From positions 1-15,489 of the forward strand of contig CAKOYC010000011.1 in assembly GCA_934130265.1 (NCBI GenBank): DNA of 15,489 nt. The letters run 5' to 3'. The notes under the pieces were generated by a model that was given only the letters and a program-made list of their open reading frames with translations, made no database searches and was not told where the DNA came from. This DNA comes from an uncultured Bacilli bacterium. GTDB lineage: Bacteria > Bacillota_I > Bacilli_A > RF39 > UBA660. The position numbers were made by a program, and so were the translations under genes. This document shows positions 15,059-15,489 of this stretch, one piece after another; within the stretch, counting starts at the first letter, position 1, and the number at the start of each line of letters is the position of its first letter.

Positions 15059-15489
15059 CTAATCTTTTGCCTCCTGTTTTAACATTTCTTTTTCTAATAA
15101 TTTTAATGATTTAAGTATTTCTTTATTTCTAAATATTAATGAATCATATTTTTTCTTTTGAAATTTTTTTGCTAGCGAACTTCCTTCTTTATGATAAAGT
15201 TCTATCTTAGGACTATAGAGCATAACTAAGTTATTTTCTTTGGCTCTTAGTGCTAAAAATTCTTCTTCATGGAATAAAAATGTTCCATTATAAAATACGT
15301 CATTATACTTTTTATAGTATTTTTTAGAGAATATTAATGCACACCCATGAAGTGCTACATTAAGTTGATCACTACTTCCATTAGTAGTCTTTTTTTCTTT
15401 TCTAAAAGGTGCTTTTACCTTTAAATAAATATTTAATAACAGTCTTAGAAATTTATTTTGATATATCTTTATTAGTTTTTCTGTATATT
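15059..15489 (-). CDS. Family-2 glycosyltransferase, C-terminal part (5' end outside the window)
   Basis: The minus strand has an open frame entering from the right edge and ending at TAG (15059-15061), with 142 visible residues. It reads LHGCALIFSKKYYKKY, then TFLFHEEEFLALRAKEN, then YSPKIELYHKEGSS. This is the C-terminal half of a rhamnosyltransferase-like GT2 enzyme: the LHG segment follows the DxD domain, the HEEE acidic motif is the likely catalytic base, and the YHKE segment closes the active site. A lysine-rich helical tail follows. The N-terminal nucleotide-binding half lies beyond the window. Codons at its 3' end contain the GGAGG for the next gene, and only one base separates the two genes. 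The sugar and acceptor are unknown. Confidence 0.85.
   Translation of the reverse strand, partial: YTEKLIKIYQNKFLRLLLNIYLKVKAPFRKEKKTTNGSSDQLNVALHGCALIFSKKYYKKYNDVFYNGTFLFHEEEFLALRAKENNLVMLYSPKIELYHKEGSSLAKKFQKKKYDSLIFRNKEILKSLKLLEKEMLKQEAKD

Overview
The window is AT-rich bacterial DNA from what looks like a low-GC Gram-positive or single-membrane lineage (Bacillota or a relative; inferred, not proven). Supporting signs are a gatC-gatA-gatB operon, GGAGG-type ribosome binding sites, simple T-tract terminators and a surface-glycan locus built on lipid-linked sugars. TGA is read as stop: gatA ends in TGA inside an ATGA overlap with gatB. This argues against the Mycoplasma code.

Positions 1-1303: a structured hairpin at the extreme left edge, then an amidoligase-family gene (45-989, minus) with its own promoter. 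Just upstream of it is a decayed gene tail (about 1078-1215) that still carries its terminator. Positions 1304-2740: a free-standing AAA/DUF4143 ATPase (minus) with a consensus-like promoter. Immediately upstream of its -35 box lie four contiguous 22-bp repeats in the order A-B-B-A, with phased T/A tracts. Positions 2735-5940: the GatCAB amidotransferase operon (minus), tightly overlapped and ending in a hairpin terminator. Positions 5941-6796: a divergent gene (plus) for a small membrane-anchored surface protein, with its own promoter and terminator.

Positions 6804-15489: one long minus-strand operon of at least seven overlapping or nearly abutting genes. In transcription order these are a partial family-2 glycosyltransferase, a tandem two-domain family-2 glycosyltransferase, a DUF6056-like membrane protein, two further GT-C-like polytopic glycosyltransferases, a DPM1/GtrB-like polyprenyl-phosphate glycosyltransferase with two C-terminal membrane helices, and a GtrA-family protein at the 3' end. 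The inferred working model is as follows. The soluble family-2 enzymes build a glycan on a lipid carrier. The DPM1-like enzyme makes a polyprenyl-phosphate sugar, and GtrA helps present it outside. The three large membrane proteins then use such donors to decorate the glycan or another surface polymer.

The most interesting leads are the ABBA repeat array controlling the solitary ATPase, and the surface-glycan operon in which three different GT-C-like proteins share one visible donor-synthesis module. No CRISPR array, tRNA, rRNA or intact transposase was seen.
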